DNA from: an uncultured Pelagibacteraceae bacterium
GTDB taxonomy: Bacteria > Pseudomonadota > Alphaproteobacteria > Pelagibacterales > AG-422-B15
DNA length: 51,382 nt
Direction: 5' to 3'
Assembly (NCBI GenBank): GCA_902525595.1
Contig: CABZHO010000006.1
Span: forward strand, 1-51,382
Made by a program: the position numbers and the translations under genes. The notes under the pieces were generated by a model that did no database searches, was not told where the DNA came from, and worked only from the letters and a program-made list of their open reading frames with translations. Positions 17,020-25,782 of the stretch are shown piece by piece (position 1 is the first letter of the stretch; each line of letters begins with the position of its first letter).

Positions 17020-17761
17020 TCTTAACTATATCCCCTTCCGAAGTATGAACATGGTCGTGATCATGTTCGTAGATTGATAAGAGTTGTGAAGATTTCTCTC
17101 CAAATAATTCTTTGTAATGTTTATCGCGAGCTACATCTACGGGAGATCCAGAACAACATACGTGACCATTTAAACATACAACATAATCAGTTGCTGACAT
17201 AACTACATGTAAATCGTGAGAAATTAATAGAATACCACAATTCAATGTTTCAGATATTTTCTTAATAAGGCCATACAAGGCTACCTCACCAGCAAAATCC
17301 ACTCCCTGTACTGGCTCATCTAGTACTAATAGCTCTGGTTTTTTTGCGATAGCTCTGGCAAGTAAAACTCTTTGAAATTCTCCACCAGATAAGTCTCTAA
17401 GATTTCTTAAAATCAAATGTTCAACACCAGTCAAATTCAAAGCATACTTAATATCGTCGGTACTAAGGTTTTCGGTTAAAACCATAAAATCTGTCACTCT
17501 AAGAGGCAAAGTCCAGTCTATTGAAACCTTCTGAGGAACGTATGAAATTTTATTTGTGAATCTTTTTACATTGCCCTCAATTTTCTTGATTAAACCAAGT
17601 GCAATTTTTGCAGTGGTGGACTTACCAGACCCATTTGGACCTATAATTGTAACAATTTTACCTTTGTGAATTTCAAGATCAACGTCCTTTACCAGCCATT
17701 TGCCATTCTTTTGGACGCCACCATTAGAAATTTTTACTAAGACATTTTCATTATTGCTCAT
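17012..17761 (-). CDS. znuC: Zinc ABC transporter ATP-binding protein ZnuC
   Basis: ATPase of the zinc importer, 249 aa from the ATG at 17761 (a TTG one codon upstream is also in frame). Walker A is GPNGSGKST, the signature is LSGGEFQRVLLARAI, Walker B is LLVLDEPVQGVD, and the switch is LISHDLHVVM. It ends in a His-rich tail (YEHDHDHVHTSEG) that could sense or store zinc. The gene is divergent from znuA, and both starts flank the palindrome at 17785-17801. Confidence 0.95.
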   Translation of the reverse strand: MSNNENVLVKISNGGVQKNGKWLVKDVDLEIHKGKIVTIIGPNGSGKSTTAKIALGLIKKIEGNVKRFTNKISYVPQKVSIDWTLPLRVTDFMVLTENLSTDDIKYALNLTGVEHLILRNLRDLSGGEFQRVLLARAIAKKPELLVLDEPVQGVDFAGEVALYGLIKKISETLNCGILLISHDLHVVMSATDYVVCLNGHVCCSGSPVDVARDKHYKELFGEKSSQLLSIYEHDHDHVHTSEGDIVKNV

Positions 17762-17770
17762 CAAAAAAAC

Positions 17771-17801
17771 TTGCCTAAAAAATTATGTTATAATATAACA
17801 T
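17771..17801. promoter_or_regulatory. Divergent znuC/znuA promoter with Zur box (17785-17801)
   Basis: ATGTTATAATATAACAT at 17785-17801 is a perfect 17-base palindrome around a central A and matches the classic Zur operator. It lies between the two divergent starts. Toward znuA, TTGCCT (17771-17776) and TATAAC (17794-17799) have 17-base spacing, so the operator covers the -10. On the minus strand TTGAAT and CATAAT with a 17-base spacer flank the same site. Zinc-bound Zur would thus repress both units. Confidence 0.88.
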
Positions 17802-17833
17802 TATATTCAATTTTTAATGAAAGCAATTCTACC

Positions 17834-18934
17834 ATGAAATTACAACATAAATTTGGCCTTATATTATCATCTCTATCATTATTTTCATTTATTTCTTTTG
17901 CAGAAGCTGAACCTAAAGTTGTAACTTCAATTAAACCATTACATTCACTAGTTAGTTACGTAATGAACGGTGTTGGACGACCGGATTTGCTAGTTGATGG
18001 AAGTTCTTCTCCACATACGTTTCAATTGAAGCCATCACATGCAACGATGTTGCAGGAAGCAGATATCGTTTTTTGGATAGGGGAAGATTTAGAGTCATTT
18101 TTAGAAACTCCACTCGATTCGATTGCTGCAAATGCAAAAAGAGTAACACTTATGGAGTCTGATAAGATTGATCTGTTAAAATTTAGAGAAAAGAATGTAT
18201 TCGACGAACATGAAGGTCACGACGATCACGATGATCACGATGAACACGACGAACACGACGAACACGACGATCACGATGATCATGACGAACACGATGATCA
18301 TGACGAACACGATGAACATGACGAACACGATGAACATGACGATCACGATGAACATGACGAACACGATGAACATGACGAACACGATGATCATGACGAACAT
18401 GAAGGCCACGATGAACACGCTCATCATCACGGCGAGTTTGATATACATTTCTGGTTAGATCCAGAGATTGCAAAAACAATTGTAAATATCACTGCAAATG
18501 AATTATCTGAAATCGATCCTGTAAATAAATCTACTTATGAATCCAATGCTCAAGATGCTATCAATGACCTTGATCGTTTGATTGATAATACTAGTACTAA
18601 AATTAATAGTGATGCATCTTACGTTGTATTTCATGACGCCTATCAATATTTTGAACAGAGATTTGGAATTGAAGTTGTGGGTGCGTTAACTGTAAATCCT
18701 GAAGTATTACCAGGTGCGAAACAACTTGCAGAAATTAGGGAAGTGATTGAACATGAAAAAGTTAATTGCTTATTTTCTGAGCCTCAATTTAATCCAAGTA
18801 TTGCTGAAACAATAGCAGGCGATACTGGTGTTAAATCGGCAGTTCTAGATCCCCTTGGAGCAGAATTAGATCCTGGAAAAGATCTTTATTTTGATCTTAT
18901 TAGTGATATGGCAATTTCATTTGAAGATTGCTAA
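17834..18934 (+). CDS. znuA: Zinc ABC transporter substrate-binding protein ZnuA
   Basis: Periplasmic zinc-binding protein, 366 aa from the ATG at 17834. An in-frame TTG at 17771 is rejected because it would place the Zur operator inside the gene and hide the signal peptide (residues 1-25). Likely zinc ligands are H37 (KPLHSLV), H61 (SSPHTFQLKPS) and the later His in YVVFHDAYQYF. The acidic residue of DPLGAELD would be a fourth. Residues 124-199 are a very long His-rich loop of 24 (D/E)-x-H triplets plus AHHH, 27 His in all. That is longer than the loop in most ZnuA. It is followed 21 bases later by DUF1826. Confidence 0.95.
   Translation: MKLQHKFGLILSSLSLFSFISFAEAEPKVVTSIKPLHSLVSYVMNGVGRPDLLVDGSSSPHTFQLKPSHATMLQEADIVFWIGEDLESFLETPLDSIAANAKRVTLMESDKIDLLKFREKNVFDEHEGHDDHDDHDEHDEHDEHDDHDDHDEHDDHDEHDEHDEHDEHDDHDEHDEHDEHDEHDDHDEHEGHDEHAHHHGEFDIHFWLDPEIAKTIVNITANELSEIDPVNKSTYESNAQDAINDLDRLIDNTSTKINSDASYVVFHDAYQYFEQRFGIEVVGALTVNPEVLPGAKQLAEIREVIEHEKVNCLFSEPQFNPSIAETIAGDTGVKSAVLDPLGAELDPGKDLYFDLISDMAISFEDC
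18203..18430 (+). repeat. (D/E-x-H) triplet repeat in znuA
   Basis: Twenty-four triplets plus a short AHHH end fill 228 bases. The nucleotide sequence is a near-perfect 9- and 18-base tandem repeat (GATGAACAC / GACGAACAT variants), which makes it prone to slippage length changes. Long open frames on the other strands here are by-products of the repeat. Confidence 0.95.
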
Positions 18935-18955
18935 CAGCGTCACGTTTCTAGCTAC

Positions 18956-19603
18956 ATGAGTATCTTTAGAGCAAATAGTCTTCAATCGCTAATAGAATTT
19001 AGTGAGTCAACTCTTCAACTAGGCATATTTGAGCGTAAACAGCCGGAAGGTTCGGACACATTTTTCAAAAATCTTATGAAAAAAGATTTTGAAATCAAGG
19101 GAAGTGTGGATCTCACGAACGTTCGGCATGACCTTAGTAAATTGCTAATCAAAATCATAGACCCTTCGTTAAGAGTGAACGAGTTTTACAACTATTGGCT
19201 TTCAGACATGGAGGAAGTCTGCAAAACATTTTGTTATATGGAAAGTACGAACTCATTAAGTTTTTGGCTGGGTACAAAACGAGGATGTAGGCGATATCAC
19301 GTTGATAACGTTCCAAAGCGCTTACTTGTAACTTATGCTGGTCAAGGTACCGAATGGATACCCAATAATGCTGCGGATCGACATGCTTATGAGGCGGGAG
19401 AGCCAAACAACAATATTATCAGAAACAAAAACGAACTTAATTTTATTGATCGATGGAGTATCGCAATTTTCAAGGGTGGTTCTGATGGAATCCTCCATCG
19501 CACTCCAGACTCAGCACTAAATGGCCCTTCAATATTAATGCGTCTTGATCACCCTGAGTTTTTAAAAAATACTTCTTCGGCAGAAACTTTTGAATTGAAT
19601 TAA
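18956..19603 (+). CDS. DUF1826 protein in the zinc regulon
   Basis: A 215-aa protein matching DUF1826. The conserved core is CRRYHVDNVPKRLLVTYAG, then GTEWIP, then a later GGSDGILHRTP. The H-x-D and the downstream His suggest a cupin or 2-oxoglutarate-oxygenase-like metal site; this is inference from spacing. DUF1826 genes are often found in zinc-starvation (Zur) clusters. It follows znuA by 21 bases on the same strand, so it is probably under the same Zur operator. Its end overlaps the end of the convergent carbonic anhydrase gene by 4 bases. Confidence 0.85.
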   Translation: MSIFRANSLQSLIEFSESTLQLGIFERKQPEGSDTFFKNLMKKDFEIKGSVDLTNVRHDLSKLLIKIIDPSLRVNEFYNYWLSDMEEVCKTFCYMESTNSLSFWLGTKRGCRRYHVDNVPKRLLVTYAGQGTEWIPNNAADRHAYEAGEPNNNIIRNKNELNFIDRWSIAIFKGGSDGILHRTPDSALNGPSILMRLDHPEFLKNTSSAETFELN

Positions 19604-20223
19604 ATTTTTTCAAATTCCTTTTTTTCAGTATTATAAGATTCTAAAGAGCCAGTACCAATGTCGTTCCATACACCATAGAGTTTGATTGCTTCTGAATTTA
19701 TACTACTCTTAATGAAAGGATAGTTTCTTAAATTTTCTAAAGATGATGCAATACTGATTTTTTCTAATTGACTTATATTTTCAGTATCACTTGCATCTTT
19801 TATTTTATGATAGGATGGCTTGATTAAGCTCAGCCAATTTGAAATTGATGAGTTGTCATCAAATGCACCATCTTTACACATTTGATATCCGTTCTTGATA
19901 CCTCCACACCCTGAGTGACCAACAATAACAATATTTTTAATATTTAAGGCAGTTACACCAAATTCGATAGCTGCGATCGTTCCACTATGCTCTCTTAGGT
20001 GATTATAGGGCGGCACTATATTGGCAATATTTCTATGAACCAACATCTCTCCTGCTTTGGATCTAAATATAGTATTAGGATCCACTCTTGAGTCGACGCA
20101 TGAAATAATAATGTATTTTGGTGATTGTCCCTCTTTAGCGAGTTTTTCAAAATATTCTTTTTCTTTTGAGAAGATATTTTCTTTCCAATCTTGATATTTG
20201 TCTATGAGGTCTTTTGGTAACAT
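19600..20223 (-). CDS. Beta-class carbonic anhydrase
   Basis: Zinc enzyme that interconverts CO2 and bicarbonate, 207 aa. Zinc ligands are C42 (with D44/R46 in CVDSRVDP), H103 and C106 (GHSGCGGI), all present. The HRNIANIVPP and EHSGTIAAIEFGV segments are typical of the family. It is 4 bases downstream of the DUF3604 gene on the same strand, so the two are probably co-transcribed. Its neighbour on the other side is the zinc regulon, which may be coincidence. Confidence 0.95.
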   Translation of the reverse strand: MLPKDLIDKYQDWKENIFSKEKEYFEKLAKEGQSPKYIIISCVDSRVDPNTIFRSKAGEMLVHRNIANIVPPYNHLREHSGTIAAIEFGVTALNIKNIVIVGHSGCGGIKNGYQMCKDGAFDDNSSISNWLSLIKPSYHKIKDASDTENISQLEKISIASSLENLRNYPFIKSSINSEAIKLYGVWNDIGTGSLESYNTEKKEFEKI

Positions 20224-20227
20224 TATA

Positions 20228-22156
20228 TTAATTATTTTTTATCCATATTGGAGAGGACCAAGCCATTTCACGCATAATTTTTGGATAATTTTTTGACGGT
20301 TTTTCATCAATCCTAATACTATCATAAGTAGACCAACGACAAGTAGGATTTTCAATTACCCGGGCATAATAAAAAGTATTTTGTTCGGCAGAATATTTAT
20401 CATCGGTCCAAATTACCTCGAATTCGTCAGCCCCATAGTTATCGTTGTAAGAACAGTTTTCAAAATCCACTTTAGCTTTTGTTGGTTTGCACTTATTTTT
20501 TTTTGAATTAATTACTCGTTCATCACTACAAATCACATCATAAACAACTTCCTTTACTTTTCCATTTTCAGTCCACCCTTTGATGATCTGAATTTTATCC
20601 AAGGGAGCACTTAATGAGTCTCGTTGAGCAGAAATATAAAATTTAGGGGTCTGTCCTGAAGAATTAATGACTGTACTGCCCATCGTGTATCCGTTCTTGT
20701 AAGACTCAGCGATTGGATCAACGGACTCTAATAACGTCTCTGTACCCTTAAAATTTAGAAAGAATCTCAACTTTATGCGGGTTCCACTCGTAGTGTAAAC
20801 CTCTTTTTTTTGCATAGCTTCAAATAAAGCATCTCTGTTGTTTTCCTCTGCCCAAATAGCGGCAAGGCCACCTGGATTATTGACAAGTTGAGTTAGCAAT
20901 ATGCCATCTTTTACTCTTCTCTTTGAGGGTCCGACAAAGCTGGTTCGACCCCTATAATCCCATTCTTCAGTATCGCCAGGATTTGAATTATGAGAGTCAG
21001 AACTACCTATCATGCCAAAATCAAGAGGATTAAACCCTAACTCACCATCAAGAACTAAACCTTTCTTTAAACCATCACGTGCCATGGAAGTGTTTTGAAT
21101 GCAAAGCGTGTCATCATCACTTTTACACTTTGGATAGAACTGTTCAACATTACACTCTTCATCTGTACTGCCAAAAAAGGTACTGCATTCAGAATTTCCT
21201 TTGTCCTGAAATATTTCAACGAGTGGTTCATTGTCGTTTCGAAGCTTCCAATCATCTAACGTGTATTGTTCATTATCAATGGTATGGTTAGCAAATGCAT
21301 AGCCCCATGATCGATTACCGTTGTGCGGTATTGTCATGAATTCACACGGATGATTACAGCCGGCTAAAAGTTTTTTCCATAAGTCAATAGCGGTATGCGC
21401 ATCAAATAGAGAATAAGCTTTCTCGGGAACAATATTATTTTTAAATATGACATTTCGATGATTGTAACCCCCGTCAGGCAATGTGGGTGAATATTCATAA
21501 GCGACAAACGTTGTAAATACTCCTGGCTCGTTATGATGATCTGCAGCTTTAATGATTTTATCCCAGGTTGATTTAACAAATCTCTCCTCTTTTGCTTTAT
21601 CACCAATTGCTTCAGACATAATACTGACCGGTGGTCTTGCTACTGATGTCTCACGGAGATTAAAAAAAAATCTATAGCTTGGAGACTCCAATCTTTCACA
21701 GGTAGTTCGTGACTCCTCTGTAATTTCTGGATCAGCACAACTTTCTTGCAGTCCAAAAGTTTCAGCGTGATCAGTAACTGCTGTAAAATCGAGAGGTCTT
21801 GAAATTTGCATTTTTTCACCAAACATATTGAGCATTGGTTCGCCTTTAGCAAATTTATATGTATCTTCTAAACCGTAACGATTACCAAAAATATACGCAT
21901 CAAATGATAAACTGGAATGAACATGAAGATCCCCAAAATATACATTTTTATTTTTATTAGGTATTTTAAACTCAAATGGTTCAAAAATAGTTTGTCTGGT
22001 TATATTTTCTCGTTGTTCGTTTGCTTCCTCTGATAGTTTTAGAATTTCTTCCTTCGATAAAACTGGCACATTGTATAAGTTGTATAAATACAGAGATCCA
22101 ATTAAAATTAAAATACTTAGGGTACTAAATAAGATAATCCAATGTATTTTTCTCAT
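20228..22156 (-). CDS. DUF3604 membrane-anchored PHP-like protein
   Basis: A 642-aa protein with one N-terminal membrane helix (about residues 6-25) and a large periplasmic domain. It shows GDLHVHSSLSFD at about 75-86 (metal-binding H78 and H80) and FTAVTDHAETFGL, both PHP/metal-hydrolase-like. GSSDSHNSNPGDTEEW and TYDSIRIDEKPS lie further on. DUF3604 proteins are common in marine bacteria with no established reaction. It is divergent from the Rieske oxygenase gene across a 45-base gap. Confidence 0.88.
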   Translation of the reverse strand: MRKIHWIILFSTLSILILIGSLYLYNLYNVPVLSKEEILKLSEEANEQRENITRQTIFEPFEFKIPNKNKNVYFGDLHVHSSLSFDAYIFGNRYGLEDTYKFAKGEPMLNMFGEKMQISRPLDFTAVTDHAETFGLQESCADPEITEESRTTCERLESPSYRFFFNLRETSVARPPVSIMSEAIGDKAKEERFVKSTWDKIIKAADHHNEPGVFTTFVAYEYSPTLPDGGYNHRNVIFKNNIVPEKAYSLFDAHTAIDLWKKLLAGCNHPCEFMTIPHNGNRSWGYAFANHTIDNEQYTLDDWKLRNDNEPLVEIFQDKGNSECSTFFGSTDEECNVEQFYPKCKSDDDTLCIQNTSMARDGLKKGLVLDGELGFNPLDFGMIGSSDSHNSNPGDTEEWDYRGRTSFVGPSKRRVKDGILLTQLVNNPGGLAAIWAEENNRDALFEAMQKKEVYTTSGTRIKLRFFLNFKGTETLLESVDPIAESYKNGYTMGSTVINSSGQTPKFYISAQRDSLSAPLDKIQIIKGWTENGKVKEVVYDVICSDERVINSKKNKCKPTKAKVDFENCSYNDNYGADEFEVIWTDDKYSAEQNTFYYARVIENPTCRWSTYDSIRIDEKPSKNYPKIMREMAWSSPIWIKNN

Positions 22157-22201
22157 AATATCTAGTCATAGACAATATAAGGGTATAAAATTTTTACAAG
22201 C

Positions 22202-23344
22202 ATGTCTGAAGGATATATTTTAAAAAAAACTGAGAAATCTCTGCCTTTAAATTGGTATTTTAATCAAAAACAATTTGATAAAGAAATAACAAAAGTATTC
22301 TCAAAAGAGTGGCTCTATGTTTGTCATGTAGATTCAATTTCAAAGCCTTTATCGTTTCATACCGTTGAAATTAGCAAATTAAATATTTTAATTATTCGAG
22401 ACAAAGAAGGAGATATAAATGCCTTCTATAACTCATGCAGCCACAGAGGTTCAATTTTAAAAAAAGAAAAAAGTGGAAAACTTAAGTCTAATTTATTAAT
22501 TTGTCCTTACCATCAGTGGTCATACAATGCTAGTAATGGAAATCTTGTAAGAACTTCTTCAATCACTAATCCTGAAAACTTTAAAAAAGACAAAAATTGT
22601 TTAACAAAGATTAAAATTAAAATTTGGAATGGACTGATATTTATTAATTTGAATAGTTCTGCAAAATGGAATGTTAAAAAAGTATTTCCAGATTATAGTG
22701 GTGCATTTTCTCAACTGAATGTCAGTGACTATCAAGTCGGTCATACTTGGAAGAAAAAAATAAAGTGTAATTGGAAAATATTTTGGGAAAATTACAGCGA
22801 ATGTTTGCATTGTCCCAATCTTCATCCAGAATTATCAGATCTTGTGCCTATTTATGGTCGAAGACTTGTCGATATTAAAGATGACCCAAATTGGAAAAGA
22901 TTTATTCATCATGAAGACCCAAAGTATAAAGGTGGTATGAAAAAAGGAACCGAAACATGGTCAATGGATGGCAGTGCACAAGGTCATCGAGTAGAATACT
23001 TAGAAAAGCAATCAGATTTTCCTGGCTACATATACATGACTACCTGGCCTTCAATGTTTTTAGCAATATTTACAGATCATATAAGAATGGTAAGAATACT
23101 CCCTCTATCAAATGAACTTACAGAAGTTACTGCAGAGTGGGTATTCCGAAAAGAAACTCTTAAAGATAAAAAATATTCAATGAAAAATGTCGTTGATTTT
23201 GCTGTCTTGGTAATGAAACAGGATGCTGAGGCTTGTGAACTTAATCAAAAAGGCATACATAATCCTACAAGAAAAAATGGTACTTTAATGCCTGAAGAGT
23301 ATGAGATAAAAAGATTTCATAAGTGGCTAAAACAGAAACTTTAA
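22202..23344 (+). CDS. Rieske non-heme iron oxygenase, alpha subunit
   Basis: A 380-aa ring-hydroxylating-type oxygenase. The Rieske [2Fe-2S] ligands are C79-x-H81 (NSCSHRGS) and C101-xx-H104 (CPYHQWSY). The catalytic iron site is WENYSECLHCPNLHP with the late Asp in MKQDAEACELNQKGI. The C-terminal motif and overall length resemble the GbcA/CntA/choline-monooxygenase group that acts on quaternary amines, rather than true aromatic dioxygenases. No reductase gene is adjacent. It stands 10 bases before the M20/M24 pair, so one transcript is likely. The substrate is unknown; a link to ectoine or betaine breakdown is inferred. Confidence 0.88.
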   Translation: MSEGYILKKTEKSLPLNWYFNQKQFDKEITKVFSKEWLYVCHVDSISKPLSFHTVEISKLNILIIRDKEGDINAFYNSCSHRGSILKKEKSGKLKSNLLICPYHQWSYNASNGNLVRTSSITNPENFKKDKNCLTKIKIKIWNGLIFINLNSSAKWNVKKVFPDYSGAFSQLNVSDYQVGHTWKKKIKCNWKIFWENYSECLHCPNLHPELSDLVPIYGRRLVDIKDDPNWKRFIHHEDPKYKGGMKKGTETWSMDGSAQGHRVEYLEKQSDFPGYIYMTTWPSMFLAIFTDHIRMVRILPLSNELTEVTAEWVFRKETLKDKKYSMKNVVDFAVLVMKQDAEACELNQKGIHNPTRKNGTLMPEEYEIKRFHKWLKQKL

Positions 23345-23354
23345 ATAGCGTAAT

Positions 23355-24518
23355 ATGAATTCAGTAATTCAAACTTATGAAAAAGAAATGATTGCGTGGA
23401 GGCATGACTTCCATGCTCATCCGGAACTAAACTTTGACTTAAATATAACTTCTGCAAAAGTGGCTGAAATTCTAAAAAGTCTTGGATTAGATGTATACGA
23501 AGGTATTGGAAAAAAGGGAATAGTTGCTGTTCTCAAGAATGGAGACAGTAGCAAGAGTATTGGTATACGTGCAGATATGGATGCTCTGCCTGTAAACGAA
23601 GAAAATAATTGCACATATAAATCTACTCATGAAGGAAAAATGCATGCGTGTGGTCACGATGGTCATACGGCGATGGCCTTGGGTGCCGCAAAGTATCTAG
23701 CTGAAACTAAAAACTTTGACGGTACAGTTTATTTTATATTTCAACCCGATGAAGAGAAAACACAAGGTGCTCAAGCAATGATTGATGATGGGTTGTTTGA
23801 GAAATTTTCAATTGATGAAGTTTACGCTTTTCATAATTTACCTGGAATGGAGCTCGGACATTTTGCAACCAGGGCCGGTACAATAACCGCAAGTGAAAGT
23901 TTATTTAAAATAGAATTAATGGGACAGGGGGGCCACTCAGCTTTGCCACATATGGGCATTGATACAATAACAGTGGGCACACAAATTATTACTGCACTTC
24001 AATCAATTGTCTCGCGAAAACTTAATCCAGCAATGAATGGCGTAGTATCAGTCACAAAGTTTGAGTCCGATGGGAATGAAAATATACTACCTGGTTATTC
24101 GTTAATTTCTGGAGATGCAAGAGCATTATCCCCTGAAGCAAATCAAATCATTGAACGTAGTATGAGAGATATTGTTGAGGGTACAGCCAGAGCTCATGGG
24201 ATAGACTGTAAATTTGAATATATCACGCGAACAAATATGACGATCAATACAAAAGAGCAGGCAGCAATCGCAAGTAAAGTTGCAGAAGATCTTTTTGGAG
24301 AAAAAAGGGTTGATGGCAACTGTGATCCAAAACTATTTTCAGAGGACTTTGCGCAGATGTTAATGGTTAAACCGGGTTGCTATGTTTTAATTGGTAATGG
24401 AGTCGACGGACCGCATGGTCAATCTCTTCACTCTTCCACATATGACTTTAACGATAAACTTCTGGTAATTGGATCAACATTTTGGTCCAAACTAGTCGAG
24501 AAACGATTAAGTAATTAA
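23355..24518 (+). CDS. doeB2: M20 family deacetylase, probable N-acetyl-diaminobutyrate deacetylase (DoeB2-like)
   Basis: A 387-aa metal-dependent amidohydrolase of the M20D type. It shows RHDFHAHPELNFD at the start, GIRADMDALP, the binuclear metal site MHACGHDGHTAM, FQPDEEK (catalytic Glu), VYAFHNLPG, GHSALPH and a late LHSSTYDFND. Similar proteins act on N-acyl amino acids. It shares the base of its stop codon with the start of the ectoine-hydrolase-like gene (TAATG). That coupling suggests the second step of ectoine breakdown, N-acetyl-2,4-diaminobutyrate to diaminobutyrate. A general aminoacylase is the alternative. Confidence 0.75.
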   Translation: MNSVIQTYEKEMIAWRHDFHAHPELNFDLNITSAKVAEILKSLGLDVYEGIGKKGIVAVLKNGDSSKSIGIRADMDALPVNEENNCTYKSTHEGKMHACGHDGHTAMALGAAKYLAETKNFDGTVYFIFQPDEEKTQGAQAMIDDGLFEKFSIDEVYAFHNLPGMELGHFATRAGTITASESLFKIELMGQGGHSALPHMGIDTITVGTQIITALQSIVSRKLNPAMNGVVSVTKFESDGNENILPGYSLISGDARALSPEANQIIERSMRDIVEGTARAHGIDCKFEYITRTNMTINTKEQAAIASKVAEDLFGEKRVDGNCDPKLFSEDFAQMLMVKPGCYVLIGNGVDGPHGQSLHSSTYDFNDKLLVIGSTFWSKLVEKRLSN

Positions 24519-25687
24519 TGATATTCTCCAAAAGTGAATATATTGATCGACTAAATAAGGTGAAAAAATCAATGCAAGAAAAAGGTATTGATTTACTGAT
24601 CTCGCAAGACACTGCAAATATTAATTATCTTACTGGTTATGATGCTTGGTCTTTTTATTATGCGCAATGTGTTATTATTCACGCAGATCATGAGGAGCCT
24701 CTACTTTTTGTGCGTGACCAGGATGCTGGTGGGGCGTTTCTGCAAAATTGCTGGTCTCAAGAAAATATTATTGTTTATGCTGAAAAGTATATTCATACCT
24801 GGCCTAATCATCCATATGATTACTTAATTGAAATCATTAAAAATAAAAAATGGGATCAGTTATCCATTGGACTTGAAATGGACAGTCATTATTTTACGGC
24901 ATTTTGCTATAAGAAATTGCTTGACGGACTTCCTGATGCTTCACTTAAGGACTGTGAACGATTAGTAAATTGGGTTCGATTTATAAAATCTGATGCAGAA
25001 ATAGAATTAATGAAGAATGCAGCTGTAATAACAGACAATGCTATGAACACGGCACTTGAAGTTATTAACCCAGGCGTAAGACAGTGTGATGCAGTGGGTG
25101 AAATACAAAAAGCCATGTTTTATGGAACTTCAGAATTTGGAGGCGAATATTCTAGCATCACAACATTACTGCCCACTGGTACCGGAACTTCTTCATCGCA
25201 TTTAACAGCCACACAAGAAAAATTTATCAAAGGTGAGGCGACAATAATAGAACTTGCTGGAGTTTATAAAAGATATCACGCGCCATTAGCCCGCACTGTT
25301 CTTTTAGGTAAAGCTGAACAAAAAAAAATAGATGCCATGCATGCTACAAATGAAGCATTGAATGAGGGTATATCTGTAATTAAACCTGGAAATACAGCAA
25401 ATGATGTTGCGCAAAAATTTTGGAGTATTTTAGATAAGCACGGTATCAAAAAGGACTCCCGAACAGGATACTCTATTGGTATTGGATACCCTCCTGATTG
25501 GGGTGAGCATACAATTAATATTTCAAAAGGTGATCAAACAGTATTGTTTCCAAATGTAACCTTCCATATGATTGCAGTAATGCAGTTTGGAGATTGGGGA
25601 GTTGAGGCCAGTCATTCGATACGTGTTACTGAGCATGGATCAGAAAAGTTTTCAGATTTCTCAAGCGATTTATTCATAAAAGAATAA
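24518..25687 (+). CDS. doeA: Ectoine hydrolase-like M24 protein (DoeA/EutD)
   Basis: A 389-aa protein of the creatinase/prolidase fold. The N-terminal domain has INYLTGYDAWSFY. The C-terminal pita-bread domain has ELAGVYKRYHAPLARTV where metallopeptidases carry paired Asp ligands, so the usual metal site is missing and the protein is creatinase-like. IGYPPDWGEHT and the VTFHMIAVM region closely resemble ectoine hydrolase DoeA, which opens the ectoine ring to N-acetyl-diaminobutyrate. It is coupled to the M20 gene before it. No ectoine transporter or diaminobutyrate transaminase is in view. Confidence 0.83.
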   Translation: MIFSKSEYIDRLNKVKKSMQEKGIDLLISQDTANINYLTGYDAWSFYYAQCVIIHADHEEPLLFVRDQDAGGAFLQNCWSQENIIVYAEKYIHTWPNHPYDYLIEIIKNKKWDQLSIGLEMDSHYFTAFCYKKLLDGLPDASLKDCERLVNWVRFIKSDAEIELMKNAAVITDNAMNTALEVINPGVRQCDAVGEIQKAMFYGTSEFGGEYSSITTLLPTGTGTSSSHLTATQEKFIKGEATIIELAGVYKRYHAPLARTVLLGKAEQKKIDAMHATNEALNEGISVIKPGNTANDVAQKFWSILDKHGIKKDSRTGYSIGIGYPPDWGEHTINISKGDQTVLFPNVTFHMIAVMQFGDWGVEASHSIRVTEHGSEKFSDFSSDLFIKE

Positions 25688-25782
25688 GTACCCATAAGAA
25701 TTGAGCTTTTAATAGCATCCCTTGTTTTTACTAGAGAATCTTCTAAATATTGTATAAAGTAGCGCAATTCATGGAGCTAATT

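Noticed and set aside
17771-17833. TTG start for znuA at 17771
   Set aside because: It would run through the Zur operator and -10 region and put 21 polar residues before the signal peptide.
18203-18430. Tandem repeat resembling a CRISPR-like array
   Set aside because: Units are contiguous with no spacers and keep the znuA frame; no cas genes are near.
18176-18479. Long open frames on three other reading frames over the znuA repeat
   Set aside because: They are by-products of the 9-base tandem repeat that encodes D-x-H triplets; the implied proteins are simple V/I/F, R/H or N/T/M repeats with no start signals.
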